The notes under the pieces are model-generated. The model was not told where the DNA came from, searched no databases, and saw nothing but the letters and a program-made list of their open reading frames with translations. Position numbers and translations under genes: made by a program. From Streptomyces phaeochromogenes (lineage in GTDB: Bacteria; Actinomycetota; Actinomycetes; Streptomycetales; Streptomycetaceae), in assembly GCF_001418655.1 (NCBI RefSeq), contig NZ_LIQZ01000037.1, positions 1-64,000 of the forward strand: a DNA stretch of 64,000 nt, in the 5' to 3' direction. Each line of letters begins with the position of its first letter. Position 1 is the first letter of the stretch. Below, piece by piece: positions 1 to 7,280 of this stretch.

Positions 1-563
1 AAGACGTTGGTAGACATAGGGAGGATCCTGTCACGGCCCCGGGTACTGCCCTGGAGCCGCCCCGGTTCGCCCACTCTGAAGACCAAATTCCCTGTCTGCC
101 CACTGCCATGGTTCTTGCCGCCGAGGTGTCACCATGGCGGCCCTCGGACGTGCCATGCCCGGCGGATCGGATGTTCTGCCGCGCCCCCAGCCATGCGAAT
201 CGGGAGGGGGCGCATCAGGAGATCTGGACCAGCCTCTGACCGGCGCTGCAGGTCGCGGTCCGCGCGGGCAAGCGTCCAATTCCCCTACCGCTGTGGTCGA
301 CGGTCACCGCGTGGCGCAGGATGTCGTCTTCGGAAGCGCGCAGGTCCGTAGGGTTCCCAGCTTCAGCTCCCCTGCGCACAAACCCGTCCGTTGTTCGGTT
401 CGTTTTCCCGGCCGGGGCGCGAGTTCGCGAGGGCGCGGCTGTCCAGGGCGGGTGAAACGGCGGACGGTCGTCGTGAGAACTCCCAACGGAATGCCAATCG
501 GGGTCAGTTCGCGACTCGTGCATGATGATCGGGAACGGAACATTGCGGGTTTCGGGAGGGCGC
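1..563. other. No gene recognised at the left edge
   Basis: Open frames exist on both strands, but none has family-like sequence, a convincing ribosome binding site or a consistent direction. They look like chance frames in GC-rich DNA. I see no repeat, RNA gene or clear promoter here. Confidence 0.4.
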
Positions 564-1031
564 GTGGATGAGGGTGACGGAGTGGACCTGATCCACCTGA
601 TCGACTCGGACAGCAGCGTCCGGGTGCGCGTGGTGGGGCGGACCAGTCCGGGGGACACGCCGTACAACGACTACCTCGATGCTGAGCTCGTCATCACGAG
701 CGCCTTCGCCGGCGGGCGCGTTCGGCTGTGCTTGTCACCTGAAGCCCTGGATGACTGGTCGACTGCCCTGGATGAACTTGCCGACAGGCAGGGCATCTGC
801 TGGACGGCCACAGGCGACACCGAGGTCCGGATTGAGATCGACAGGCACTTCTCGATGTCCCGTCCCATCATCACGGTGGACGACAGTGGCGAGTCCGGCG
901 TTTCGGTCCGCGTCGTCCTGGATCCGGGGGACGGCTGGGTGGACGAGCTGCGTGAGCAGCTCGGAAGGGTCCGGCTGACGTGGCCGAATGAGGTGGTGAC
1001 GACGCCGCGGTCGAGAAACTACTGGCAATGA
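564..1031 (+). CDS. DUF5959-like hypothetical protein
   Basis: A 155-residue cytoplasmic protein with no signal peptide or membrane segment. It opens with an acidic stretch followed by DLIHLIDSDSSVRVRVVG, has a central 'DAELVITSAF' segment, and ends near 'RVRLTWPNEVV'. This pattern resembles the actinobacterial family annotated as DUF5959, which has no known function; the assignment is from memory. I chose the GTG at 564 because GGGAGGG lies directly upstream, whereas an in-frame ATG at 522 has no such site. It stands alone, with no operon partner on either side. Confidence 0.65.
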   Translation: MDEGDGVDLIHLIDSDSSVRVRVVGRTSPGDTPYNDYLDAELVITSAFAGGRVRLCLSPEALDDWSTALDELADRQGICWTATGDTEVRIEIDRHFSMSRPIITVDDSGESGVSVRVVLDPGDGWVDELREQLGRVRLTWPNEVVTTPRSRNYWQ

Positions 1032-1203
1032 GGTCAGACGTCGCCAGCGGATGAGCACGCAGCTGGGCGTAAGGAAGACACCTCACGATGCGAAGGTGAC
1101 AAGCTGCGGTTGCCAGGACGGCCGGGAAGGCTGCAAGGCGTGCCGCCGATGGTGTTCTCGCCGATGAGGCGGCGGGCCATCAGGTCGCTCATGGCGAGAC
1201 GGA

Positions 1204-1993
1204 TCAGAGCTTCGGAGCGGGCGGGGAAGGTATCGCGTGGCCCAGATACGTCACCACCGGGCTGCCCTCCGGCTTGAGCACCATGTCGACCAATGCCGGC
1301 AGCTGATCTTCGGTCAGCGTGCCGCGCCTGCGCCCGCGCGTCGCGCGTACCAGGCTGCGTACGTCGCGCGGCTTGAACGCCGAGACGTCCTGCGCGGAGA
1401 GCCCGGCCTGGTCGAGTGCCTCGGCGAGCTCTGCCGGGCGGCGCAGCCTGTGTGCGGCGTAGCGGCCGCGAGGCATGATTCGTGTGCCGGGGAAGGCCTG
1501 GAAGGCGCCGAAGTAGATGAGGCGGGAGATGGGGGTGCGATTCACGGTGTCGTAGACGAAGGCTCCGCCGGGGCGCAGCACGCGCGCCGCCTGAGCGAGT
1601 ACCGCGTCCGGCCGTTCGGTGATCTCGAGGGTGTCGGCGCAGTACAGCAGGTCGAAGGAGTCGTCCGGCAGGCCGAGTTCCTCCGCGGGTGCCGTGAGGT
1701 ACGTAATGCCGTGAGCGTCGTCCGCTTCCTGGGCGAGGGCCGTCGCGGCGGGGGACGAGTCGGCGGCGACGACCTCGAAACCGAGCCGGGCGAGGCCGCG
1801 GGCGAGAAGGCCGCGCCCGCTCCCGACGACGAGCGCCCGGCTGCCGGCTGCCGGCCGCCGTGAGGCCCACCGCCGAGAGCACGCGGCGGAGGTACTCAAG
1901 ACGTACCGACTGGAAGGTCAGGGCCCGGATGTGGCGGCCGTCGACGGCCGTGGGTCCGGCCGTGTCGAGTGCGATGTGCGGGGCGGCGGCCAT
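1204..1993 (-). pseudogene. SAM-dependent methyltransferase, frameshifted by a 7-bp tandem duplication
   Basis: A class I methyltransferase of the UbiG/Methyltransf_11 type split over two frames. The N-terminal part starts at the ATG at 1993 (GAGGGAG about 7 nt upstream) and reads through 'LEYLRRVLSAVGLTAAGS'. The rest reads in another frame with the SAM-binding loop VVGSGRGLLARGL, the acidic strand end 'VAADSS', 'FDLLYCADTLEIT' and 'VLRPGG'. At the junction the coding strand has CCGGCAG twice in tandem; removing one copy restores one reading frame of about 260 residues. It is divergent from the HxlR regulator at 2087, with a twin palindrome between them, so it is probably that regulator's target. 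It is either inactivated or carries an assembly error. Confidence 0.75.
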
Positions 1994-2021
1994 GGCAGGC
2001 TCCCTCGACAAGACAGGCCAG

Positions 2022-2064
2022 GTTCCCTGAGTGAACCTAGCATTTGTAAGTTCCCTTAGGGAAC
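2022..2064. promoter_or_regulatory. Twin 15-bp palindromic operators in the divergent promoter
   Basis: GTTCCCTGAGTGAAC (2022-2036) and GTTCCCTTAGGGAAC (2050-2064) share half-sites, and their centres are 28 bp apart. The second is a perfect palindrome around a central T. They fill the gap between the methyltransferase and the HxlR gene, as expected for autoregulation plus control of the divergent gene. That role is inferred. Confidence 0.7.
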
Positions 2065-2086
2065 CTGGCGGCGATAGCATGGGCCC

Positions 2087-2641
2087 GTGACCCGTACTTC
2101 CCTCTCCGGCGTCGCTTGCTCGATCGCCCGCGCGACCGATCTGTTCGGCGACGCCTGGACGGCCCTGATCATGCGCGACGTCCTCGTCGGCATCCGCCGC
2201 TTCGACGAGCTGGCGGAGGACATCGGCCTGTCCCGCAAGACCCTCGCCGCGCGGCTGGCACTGCTGGTCGAGGAGGGCGTACTGACGCGCGAGCGGTACC
2301 AGGTCACTCCGCCGCGCGAGGAGTACGTGGCCACGGAGAAGGGCCGGGAGTTCTACCCTGTCCTGCTGGCGCTGATGGCCTGGGGCGACAAGTGGTACGC
2401 GGGGCCCGCCGGGCCGCCTGCGCAGATCCGGCACGATGCCTGCGGGCACCTGGCCACGCCGGTTGTGGCCTGCGATGCCTGCCGGGATCCGCTCACGGTA
2501 GCCGACACGACCCAACTGCCCGGCCCCGGCGGGCGCGTGGGGCCGGGCACGCAGCTACTGGGGCCGCTGATCGCTGCGCGGGGAGACGGCGTCCCAGCGC
2601 CGGACACGGCCCAGAATCCCGTCCGATCAGCTCCTTCGTGA
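2087..2641 (+). CDS. HxlR-family winged-helix regulator
   Basis: A 184-residue transcription factor. The HxlR fold is clear in the first 105 residues: CSIARATDLFGDAWTALIMR near residue 11, the recognition helix region 'LSRKTLAARLALLVEEG', the wing 'YQVTPPREEYVATEKGREF', and the dimer helix ending 'MAWGDKW'. A C-terminal segment has four cysteines in the pattern C...C..C, which might bind metal. The GTG start at 2087 lies 22 bp after the second operator. The divergent neighbour is the methyltransferase; the paired palindromes suggest both promoters are controlled by this protein, possibly responding to a small aromatic or reactive ligand, as in some family members (inference). Confidence 0.85.
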   Translation: MTRTSLSGVACSIARATDLFGDAWTALIMRDVLVGIRRFDELAEDIGLSRKTLAARLALLVEEGVLTRERYQVTPPREEYVATEKGREFYPVLLALMAWGDKWYAGPAGPPAQIRHDACGHLATPVVACDACRDPLTVADTTQLPGPGGRVGPGTQLLGPLIAARGDGVPAPDTAQNPVRSAPS

Positions 2642-2756
2642 TCTCGTTGTCGGCTGCCCCAGCCCTGTTGCTTTTGGACGGCCCGGTTCGTGTATCGCCT
2701 CCGGCCATGGCCCTCACGTGGACTACCTCGGGCCGGTCGTCCACCGGTTCCTGAGT

Positions 2757-2880
2757 GCCGGACATGTTCGGGCGGATTCGAGCTGAGTCACCGGCAGCGG
2801 ATCCCGTACGCAGCCGTCGGCTGGGTACGGGACCTGACCCACGTGAGCACGAGCCCAACCTGCGATCTGGACGCGGCATG
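2757..2880. repeat. Diverged intergenic repeat, copy A
   Basis: Resembles 39854-39985 along its whole length, roughly 70% by eye. Shared blocks include GCCGGACA at the left, a central GCAGCCGTCG, and CTGCGA(T/C)CTGGACG at the right. No protein is convincing in any frame. Copy B leads into the Fic-like remnant; copy A leads into the glycine-betaine-binding remnant. Confidence 0.55.
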
Positions 2881-2940
2881 CATTGGCGAACACCGGGTCG
2901 AGCGCTCCAGATCCCCGCCGAGCGTTGCCGCAGTGGAGGT

Positions 2941-3122
2941 ATGACCACCTCCGCTCTGCCGCTGAGGGGAGCCTCCCGAGCCATCCCCGACACCCTCACC
3001 CCGATTACCAGGAAGCTGAACAACTCGGTTGCGCAGGACCTGAATGCGAGGTGGATGTGAACGGGGAGGATCCGCATCAGGTGGCGTTGGACCGGATGAA
3101 GGCAGAGGGGTTCGTCAAGTAG
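2941..3122 (+). pseudogene. 3' remnant of a glycine-betaine/proline ABC transporter substrate-binding gene
   Basis: Only the last 55 or so codons survive. One frame gives 'IPDTLTPITRKLNNSVAQDLNA' in spirit, and the next frame continues DVNGEDPHQVALDRMKAEGF and then VK before the stop. Together they match the typical C-terminus of OpuAC/ProX-like binding proteins ('VDGEDP..VA..WL...GF'). A one-base deletion at about 3050 separates the two frames. No permease or ATPase gene is adjacent, so this is a stump left by deletion. Confidence 0.6.
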
Positions 3123-3154
3123 GGGTTGCCGCGCTCCCTGGCCCGGCCCCGGTC

Positions 3155-3170
3155 CCTGACATCTGTCAGG
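3155..3170. promoter_or_regulatory. 16-bp palindrome CCTGACATCTGTCAGG
   Basis: A perfect inverted repeat (CCTGACA-TC-TGTCAGG) about 72 bp upstream of the secreted protein gene at 3242. The same palindrome, on the other strand, occurs at 35285-35300 upstream of another exported-protein locus. It is probably a shared operator. Confidence 0.65.
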
Positions 3171-3241
3171 AACCGCTGCGCGATGCGTCTTCCTAGGCTT
3201 GCGGTGCGCAATGCCCTGTCAGCCCAGCCGCGAGGAACATC

Positions 3242-3736
3242 ATGTCCCTGTACACGCGTATGGCCGCCACGCTCAGCGTGGCTGCTTCGTTCATCGGCCT
3301 CGTCGGACTCGCACCGCAGGCATCGGCCTCGGCATCGTCGGACGGCACGCACTGCTCCGTGGTGGTGGAGCGGGTGAAGCCGGGTGAGAAGTTCTCCCGG
3401 GTGAAGAGCCGGACCTGTTCCGACACCGGGACGGCGGCGGTCAACCGCAGCGGCCGGACCCTGCTCATGACCTGGTACGAGCACGCCGAGTACGGCGGCG
3501 ACAACACCGACGTATACGGGGACTACGGCCCCTGCGACGCGGACGGCTACGTCCTGAGCACCGGCACGTGGTGGCGCTCGATCTCCTCGTTCATCACCTA
3601 CAACAGCTGCGACGGCCAGCAGGCCGTCCTCAACGACGGCCAAAACGCCGTCTATTACTACGGTTTCGGCACGCCGAACGTGGGTGCCCGAGCGAACGAC
3701 AACATCGGCTGGTTCAAGGTGTGGGACGCCCTCTAG
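3242..3736 (+). CDS. Secreted beta/gamma-crystallin-like small protein
   Basis: A 164-residue exported protein. Residues 1-31 form a Sec signal peptide: a short basic start, a hydrophobic core around 'AASFIGLVGLA', and an Ala-rich cleavage region 'QASASA'. The mature part has paired cysteines and the aromatic-rich segment 'YEHAEYGGDNTDVYGDYGPC', then 'WWRSISSF', which resembles crystallin-type or inhibitor I36-like domains of Streptomyces small secreted proteins. Its function is not known; structural, inhibitory and calcium-binding roles are all possible. The ATG at 3242 follows GAGGA. A related-looking secreted protein is at 36339, and both have the same upstream palindrome. The IS at 3745 lies just 8 bp after the stop. 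Confidence 0.75.
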   Translation: MSLYTRMAATLSVAASFIGLVGLAPQASASASSDGTHCSVVVERVKPGEKFSRVKSRTCSDTGTAAVNRSGRTLLMTWYEHAEYGGDNTDVYGDYGPCDADGYVLSTGTWWRSISSFITYNSCDGQQAVLNDGQNAVYYYGFGTPNVGARANDNIGWFKVWDAL

Positions 3737-3810
3737 GCCCCCACTAGGTTCTGTCCGGCCGATCTTGGGCTGTGGGAGGATGTCGCCCATGACTTGCATC
3801 CGAAGGGGCC

Positions 3811-4221
3811 GTGCCTCGTAGAACACCAGCTTCACTTCGACCGCGGGAACGCGGCTGGGGTAGACCCTGGGTGCGGTATCGCGATGTCCCAGGCCTGTCG
3901 GGAGCGGCGAATGCCGCTGTCCGTGTCCTTGAACGAGAGCGATTGTCTCCGGGCATCGTGGCGGTGGCGCTGAGCGTGTGGTCCGTGCGCGTCCACGGCA
4001 CGAGGCGCCGGTGGAGGCGTTGGGAGGCGGAGTTCACCTGCTCCTGCTGCGGCGAGGGATGGGCCCGGGACAAGCTGCAAGACGCTCTATTCATGCTTCC
4101 GTCAAGGGCTGCCAGCGAACTCCGTGTGCAGGTCGAGCGCCTGGACACGGTGCTCCTCGGGCGAACGCAACACGAACCGACGGAAGACCCGGAGTTGGCG
4201 TGGTGGCATCGCAGGTGCTGA
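3811..4221 (+). CDS. Hypothetical cysteine-containing protein inside the IS
   Basis: A 136-residue ORF whose C-terminal half looks like a real conserved actinobacterial protein: 'WRRWEAEFTCSCCGEGWARD', then 'LQDALFMLPSRAASELRVQV' and a terminal 'WWHRRC'. The 'CSCCGEGW' cluster could bind metal. I do not recognise a function. The GTG at 3811 gives the longest sensible frame. It sits between the left terminal repeat and the transposase remnant, in the same orientation, so it is either a passenger carried by the element or a host gene trapped between two ends. Confidence 0.55.
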   Translation: MPRRTPASLRPRERGWGRPWVRYRDVPGLSGAANAAVRVLERERLSPGIVAVALSVWSVRVHGTRRRWRRWEAEFTCSCCGEGWARDKLQDALFMLPSRAASELRVQVERLDTVLLGRTQHEPTEDPELAWWHRRC

Positions 4222-5183
4222 CCGTACCCGTGTCGCCCACTGGTTCGTCGGCTCCTACGTGACTGGCCGGGGGATCTGACAGAGGCGGAGTGGCGACGTC
4301 TGGAGCCTCTTCTACCAACGGGCAACAACCGCTACGGGCGGTGGCGCGATCACCGTCAGGTGGTCAACGGCATCCTGCACCGGGTGCGAACCGGGGTGCA
4401 GTGGCGTGACCTGCCTGAACGCTACGGGCCGTGGAAGACCGTCTACGAACGCCACCGGCGCTGGTCGGCCGACGGAACCTGGGAACGGCTACTCCAGCAC
4501 GTGCAGGCCCAAACCGATGCCACCAGTGGGATCGACTGGGACGTCTCGGTTGATTCCACCTCGATCCGTGCCCACCAGCATGGGCCGGCGCGCGGAAAGC
4601 TCCGCCGCCCGCCGTGTCAAAAGGGGCGACCGCGATGGCACACCAGAGCGGTAGGCCATGGGTGAGACTGTGCGCCCGCCTGGCGGAGGTGGTGCAGGAG
4701 GTGAGGCGCTCGGCCGCTCCCGAGGAGGCTTCACCACCAAGATTCACCTGAGCGCAGACGGGCGTTGCCGCGTGCTTTCAATGTTGCTGACGGCAGGCCA
4801 GCGGGCGGACTGCACGCAGTTCGAGCCGGTCATGGAACGCATTCGGGTGCCTCGGCTCGGGCCGCCCGCGCACCACACCAGACAGCGTGAGCGCCGACAA
4901 GGCTTACAGCAATCGCAGGACCCGCCGCTACCTGTGGCGACGCGGCATCCACCACGTCATCCCCGAGAAGAGCGATCAGGCCGTGAATCGCGTACGCCGG
5001 GGCCGGGCAGGGGGACGCCCACCCGGCTTCGACAGGGAGCGGTACAAGAAGCGCAACATTGTGGAACGGGCGATCAACAAGCTCAAAAGCTACCGAGCTG
5101 TGTCCACGAGGTACGACAAGCGCGCATACGTCTACCTGGGCACCGTCACCATCGCAGCAACCATCATCTGGCTCCGGACATGA
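4222..5183 (+). pseudogene. IS5-family DDE transposase, multiply broken
   Basis: Three frames read in turn as one transposase. Frame one has 'GDLTEAEWRRLEPLLP', 'GRWRDHRQVVNGILHRVRTG', 'QWRDLP' and 'SVDSTSIRAHQH' (first catalytic Asp). The second has GRSRGGFTTKIHLSADGRC. The third has 'SADKAYSNRRTRRYL' (second Asp) and KKRNIVERAINKLKSYR (catalytic Glu), and ends at 5183 next to the right terminal repeat. An in-frame TAG near 4663 and a further shift near 4870 make it non-functional. No good start codon is visible at the 5' end, and frame one is closed upstream by the passenger ORF's stop. Confidence 0.8.
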
Positions 5184-5213
5184 TCGGCGGGACAGAACCT
5201 AGGCCCACGCAGC

Positions 5214-5440
5214 AGCCTTGCCCTGGACAGTCTCGTTTGGATCAGTTCGTCGTTGGTCCGGGTGTGTCGTTGAGTGATGCGCAGTGGGCGCGGAACGAGC
5301 CGTTGCTCCCGGACCGGACGCCCAAGCGGGGTGGGTCGATGGCGCGGTCACCGGGAGGGGATCGACGCGATCGCCTTCAAGATCCAGACCGGTACTCAGC
5401 GGGTGCATCTGCTGGAGCGAATCCGTTCGAAAAGCTATTC
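5214..5440 (+). pseudogene. Fragment of a second IS5-type transposase
   Basis: Reads 'SLSDAQWARNEPLLPDRTPK' and then, after a frameshift, 'GIDAIAFKIQTGTQRVHL', the N-terminal signature of a different IS5-group transposase. It ends abruptly before the next gene. It starts only about 13 bp after the first element, so the two were nested or adjacent insertions. Confidence 0.7.
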
Positions 5441-5485
5441 GAGACCGTGGCACCATGTACCGCATGACGACGAACCGAAAGGTCC

Positions 5486-5944
5486 ATGCCGCGTAGACGG
5501 CCAGGACGGATCCGCGCCGGCGCCCTCGACAGCCACCGGACAACGGGTACAAGGCCAGTCATCGACGGCCTGTCTTCGCATGTACTGTCCGAGATCAGCC
5601 GTCTTGAGCACACCCGCAACTATCTGCAGCCAGGCGACGTCAGCATGGCTGTGGGCCTGTGGAAGGACTACGTCCACCAGCCCGAGCGCGCACTGTGGCA
5701 CGACTACGAGTGGGGCAACGTGCACTGGTACTGCTGCGGCAACCCTCTCGAAGCCCGAGCTCTCCTCGACACCGTGATGCAGGCCGTATCACCACGAAGC
5801 GCCCGCGAACTGCGAAGGATTGTCGGACGGTCAGACGCCGTTTGGAACCGTCCGGCCCCGCCCTACGACGCTGACGGAAGATATAAGGAACAAGCTCAGG
5901 CACTTCCCGCGTCGCCCTCCTCGATCTCATCGGCTACACCATGA
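5486..5944 (+). CDS. Hypothetical protein with a chimeric C-terminus
   Basis: About 130 residues look like a conserved actinobacterial hypothetical protein: 'SHVLSEISRLEHTRNYLQPG', 'LWKDYVHQPERALWHDYEWG', 'HWYCCGNPLEARALL', 'SPRSARELRRIVGRSDAVWN' and 'PAPPYDADG'. Function unknown; no signal peptide or membrane segment. The ATG at 5486 has AAAGG upstream. After 'PPYDADG' the frame runs about 20 codons into DNA that in another frame encodes an SDR fragment, so the natural stop was lost and the tail is foreign. This marks a deletion or insertion junction at about 5880. Confidence 0.6.
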   Translation: MPRRRPGRIRAGALDSHRTTGTRPVIDGLSSHVLSEISRLEHTRNYLQPGDVSMAVGLWKDYVHQPERALWHDYEWGNVHWYCCGNPLEARALLDTVMQAVSPRSARELRRIVGRSDAVWNRPAPPYDADGRYKEQAQALPASPSSISSATP

Positions 5945-6142
5945 CAAAGGGAGTCATCGACGCCCTCACGCTGCCCCTCGCCCAGCGCCTCGGCCCCCGC
6001 GGCATCACTGTCAACACCGTTGTCTCCGCCACCACCGACACCGACATGAACACGTCCTGGTTGCGCGGCAGCTCCGAACTCATCGCTGCCATCGTCGCCA
6101 TCGCCGCGCAGAACGCCACCGGCGGCTTCCGCCTCTGGGCGG
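5887..6142 (+). pseudogene. Short-chain dehydrogenase fragment
   Basis: One frame gives 'SSGTSRVALLDLIGYTMTKG', containing the SDR catalytic Ser and the Y-x-x-x-K pair, then 'IDALTLPLAQRLGPRGITVN' and 'TDTDMNTSWLRG'. Shortly after comes 'QNATGGFRL', the type of ending seen at SDR C-termini. The N-terminal cofactor half is missing and the segment before the C-terminus is shortened. It overlaps the foreign tail of the preceding gene in a different frame. Confidence 0.65.
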
Positions 6143-6195
6143 TATCCCTCCGGGGACACAGGAGACATCCGAGTCGCGACACGGTCGACGCACAA

Positions 6196-6224
6196 CGAGA
6201 GCCCGGCCGGTGGCCGGGCTCTCG
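6196..6224. terminator. 13-bp stem terminator
   Basis: CGAGAGCCCGGCC, loop GGT, then the exact complement. It lies 44 bp beyond the stop of the minus-strand SnoaL-like gene and is oriented to end its transcript. Confidence 0.75.
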
Positions 6225-6267
6225 GAGGTGCACTGGGTTCAGCTGTAGCGAGGGTCGCTTGCGGAGA

Positions 6268-6660
6268 TCAGATGCCGAGCTGTTGCTGTACGGCCTGGGC
6301 GTCCATCAGGTAGTTCATCTCGTAGAAGCGTCCGTCGCGCACCTTGTGGAAGGAGTACTCGGCGTACTCGATCGTTTCGCCGGTCGGAGCGACGCCGAAC
6401 CACTCCTTCGTGGGGGTGCCCTTGTTGAACAGTCGGGCTGCGACGCGGTCGCCGTCGATGGCTACGTCCCGTACCCGCCAGGTGAAGTCCGGCACCGCGT
6501 CGCCGTGCCCCTTCAGCTCCGCGATGACGTCGTCCCGCGTGACCGGCCGGCCGTTCTCGGTGAGCTCGTCATGGATGAACTCGGTCATCCGGTCGAACTC
6601 ATGGGCGTTGAGCGCCTCGATGTAGCGCTCGAAGACTTCGCGTACTTCCTTCTCGGACAT
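6268..6660 (-). CDS. SnoaL-like NTF2-fold protein
   Basis: A 130-residue single-domain protein of the SnoaL-like/NTF2 superfamily. It begins with an amphipathic helix 'VREVFERYIEALNAHEFDRM', then 'VTRDDVIAELKG', 'DFTWRVRDVAIDGDRVAARL' and 'GETIEYAEYSFHKVRDGR', the usual alternation of a cone-shaped beta-sheet and helices. Members include polyketide ester cyclases, but most genomic copies are uncharacterised; no catalytic pair can be assigned. It is divergent from a truncated TetR gene, with a palindromic operator between them, so it was likely a TetR target. No polyketide genes are adjacent. Confidence 0.8.
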   Translation of the reverse strand: MSEKEVREVFERYIEALNAHEFDRMTEFIHDELTENGRPVTRDDVIAELKGHGDAVPDFTWRVRDVAIDGDRVAARLFNKGTPTKEWFGVAPTGETIEYAEYSFHKVRDGRFYEMNYLMDAQAVQQQLGI

Positions 6661-6781
6661 GCTGACCTCTCTGCCGCCCCGAACCGCGGGGCGTGTATGC
6701 GGACGATGATCGACCTGCGTCGACGCCCTTCCGTGAACTCGCCGTGGCGGCTGCCGTCGTGGGTAGGAATCGAGAGCGCAA

Positions 6782-6809
6782 GACTTCTATTCCGATCGGT
6801 ACAGAAGTC
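6782..6809. promoter_or_regulatory. 28-bp TetR-type operator
   Basis: The outer arms GACTTCT and AGAAGTC are complementary and flank an 8-bp palindromic core CCGATCGG; only the 3-nt spacers differ. It lies between the divergent SnoaL-like and TetR genes, where TetR-family sites usually sit. Confidence 0.7.
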
Positions 6810-6842
6810 GTGCCGATCGTCACTCGGGAGTACGCTGCGCGC

Positions 6843-7280
6843 ATGGCTGGTTCCCGGAGCGCCGTTATGGGTCGGCCTCGAGAATTCGATATCGACGAGG
6901 CGCTCGAGCGCTCCATGCAGGTGTTCTGGGAACGGGGATACGAGGGGGTCAGTCTCACCGATCTGACCAAGGCCATGGGCATCACGAAACCAAGCCTGTA
7001 CGCGGCCTTCGGGAACAAGGAGGAGCTGTTCCGCAAAGCTCTGGAGCGCTACAACGAGGGTCCGGGCGACTACGGGACGCGTGCCCTGGAGGAGCCGACC
7101 GCGCGAGGCGTGGCCGAGGCGATTCTCCGCGGAGCGGGCCGCTCCTGGCCCGTTCCCCGGCTCATGCCCCGTGTCGTTCGAGAACGAGGCGGGCCGTGTG
7201 GGCCATGGCCTCGTCGACCATCTCGCCGCGGAATGTCACGGCGCCCGTCCCCTCCCGCTGTGCCGCCTCGACCGCCGTGA
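6843..7280 (+). pseudogene. TetR-family regulator, C-terminus lost
   Basis: The DNA-binding domain is intact: MGRPREFDIDEALERSMQVF followed by 'GVSLTDLTKAMGITKPSLYA' and 'FGNKEELFRKALERY'. The ligand domain begins ('ARGVAEAILRGA'), but from about 7140 the sequence is unlike any TetR and runs antisense into the end of the neighbouring lyase gene. The ATG at 6843 and another at 6867 are possible starts. The protein could bind DNA but not dimerise or sense normally. GGAGCGGGCCGCTCC at the junction can form a hairpin. Confidence 0.7.

Larger units (their letters stand above)
3745..5201. mobile_element. IS5-like insertion sequence with 20-bp terminal inverted repeats, defective
   Basis: The left end TAGGTTCTGTCCGGCCGATC (3745-3764) and the right end at 5182-5201 are inverted copies with 1 mismatch in 20. 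They bound 1457 bp. Inside are an intact 136-codon ORF of unknown function and then a transposase gene broken by a stop and frameshifts. The element is longer than the usual single-gene members because of the passenger ORF. No clean target duplication is obvious; flanks 'GGCCCCCAC' and 'GGCCCACGC' are only similar. Confidence 0.75.

Noticed and set aside
1034..2515. A 493-codon minus-strand frame crossing the methyltransferase, the divergent promoter and the HxlR gene
   Set aside because: Only its middle matches a protein (the methyltransferase N-terminus). The rest is antisense to HxlR or runs out of frame and has no family-like sequence.
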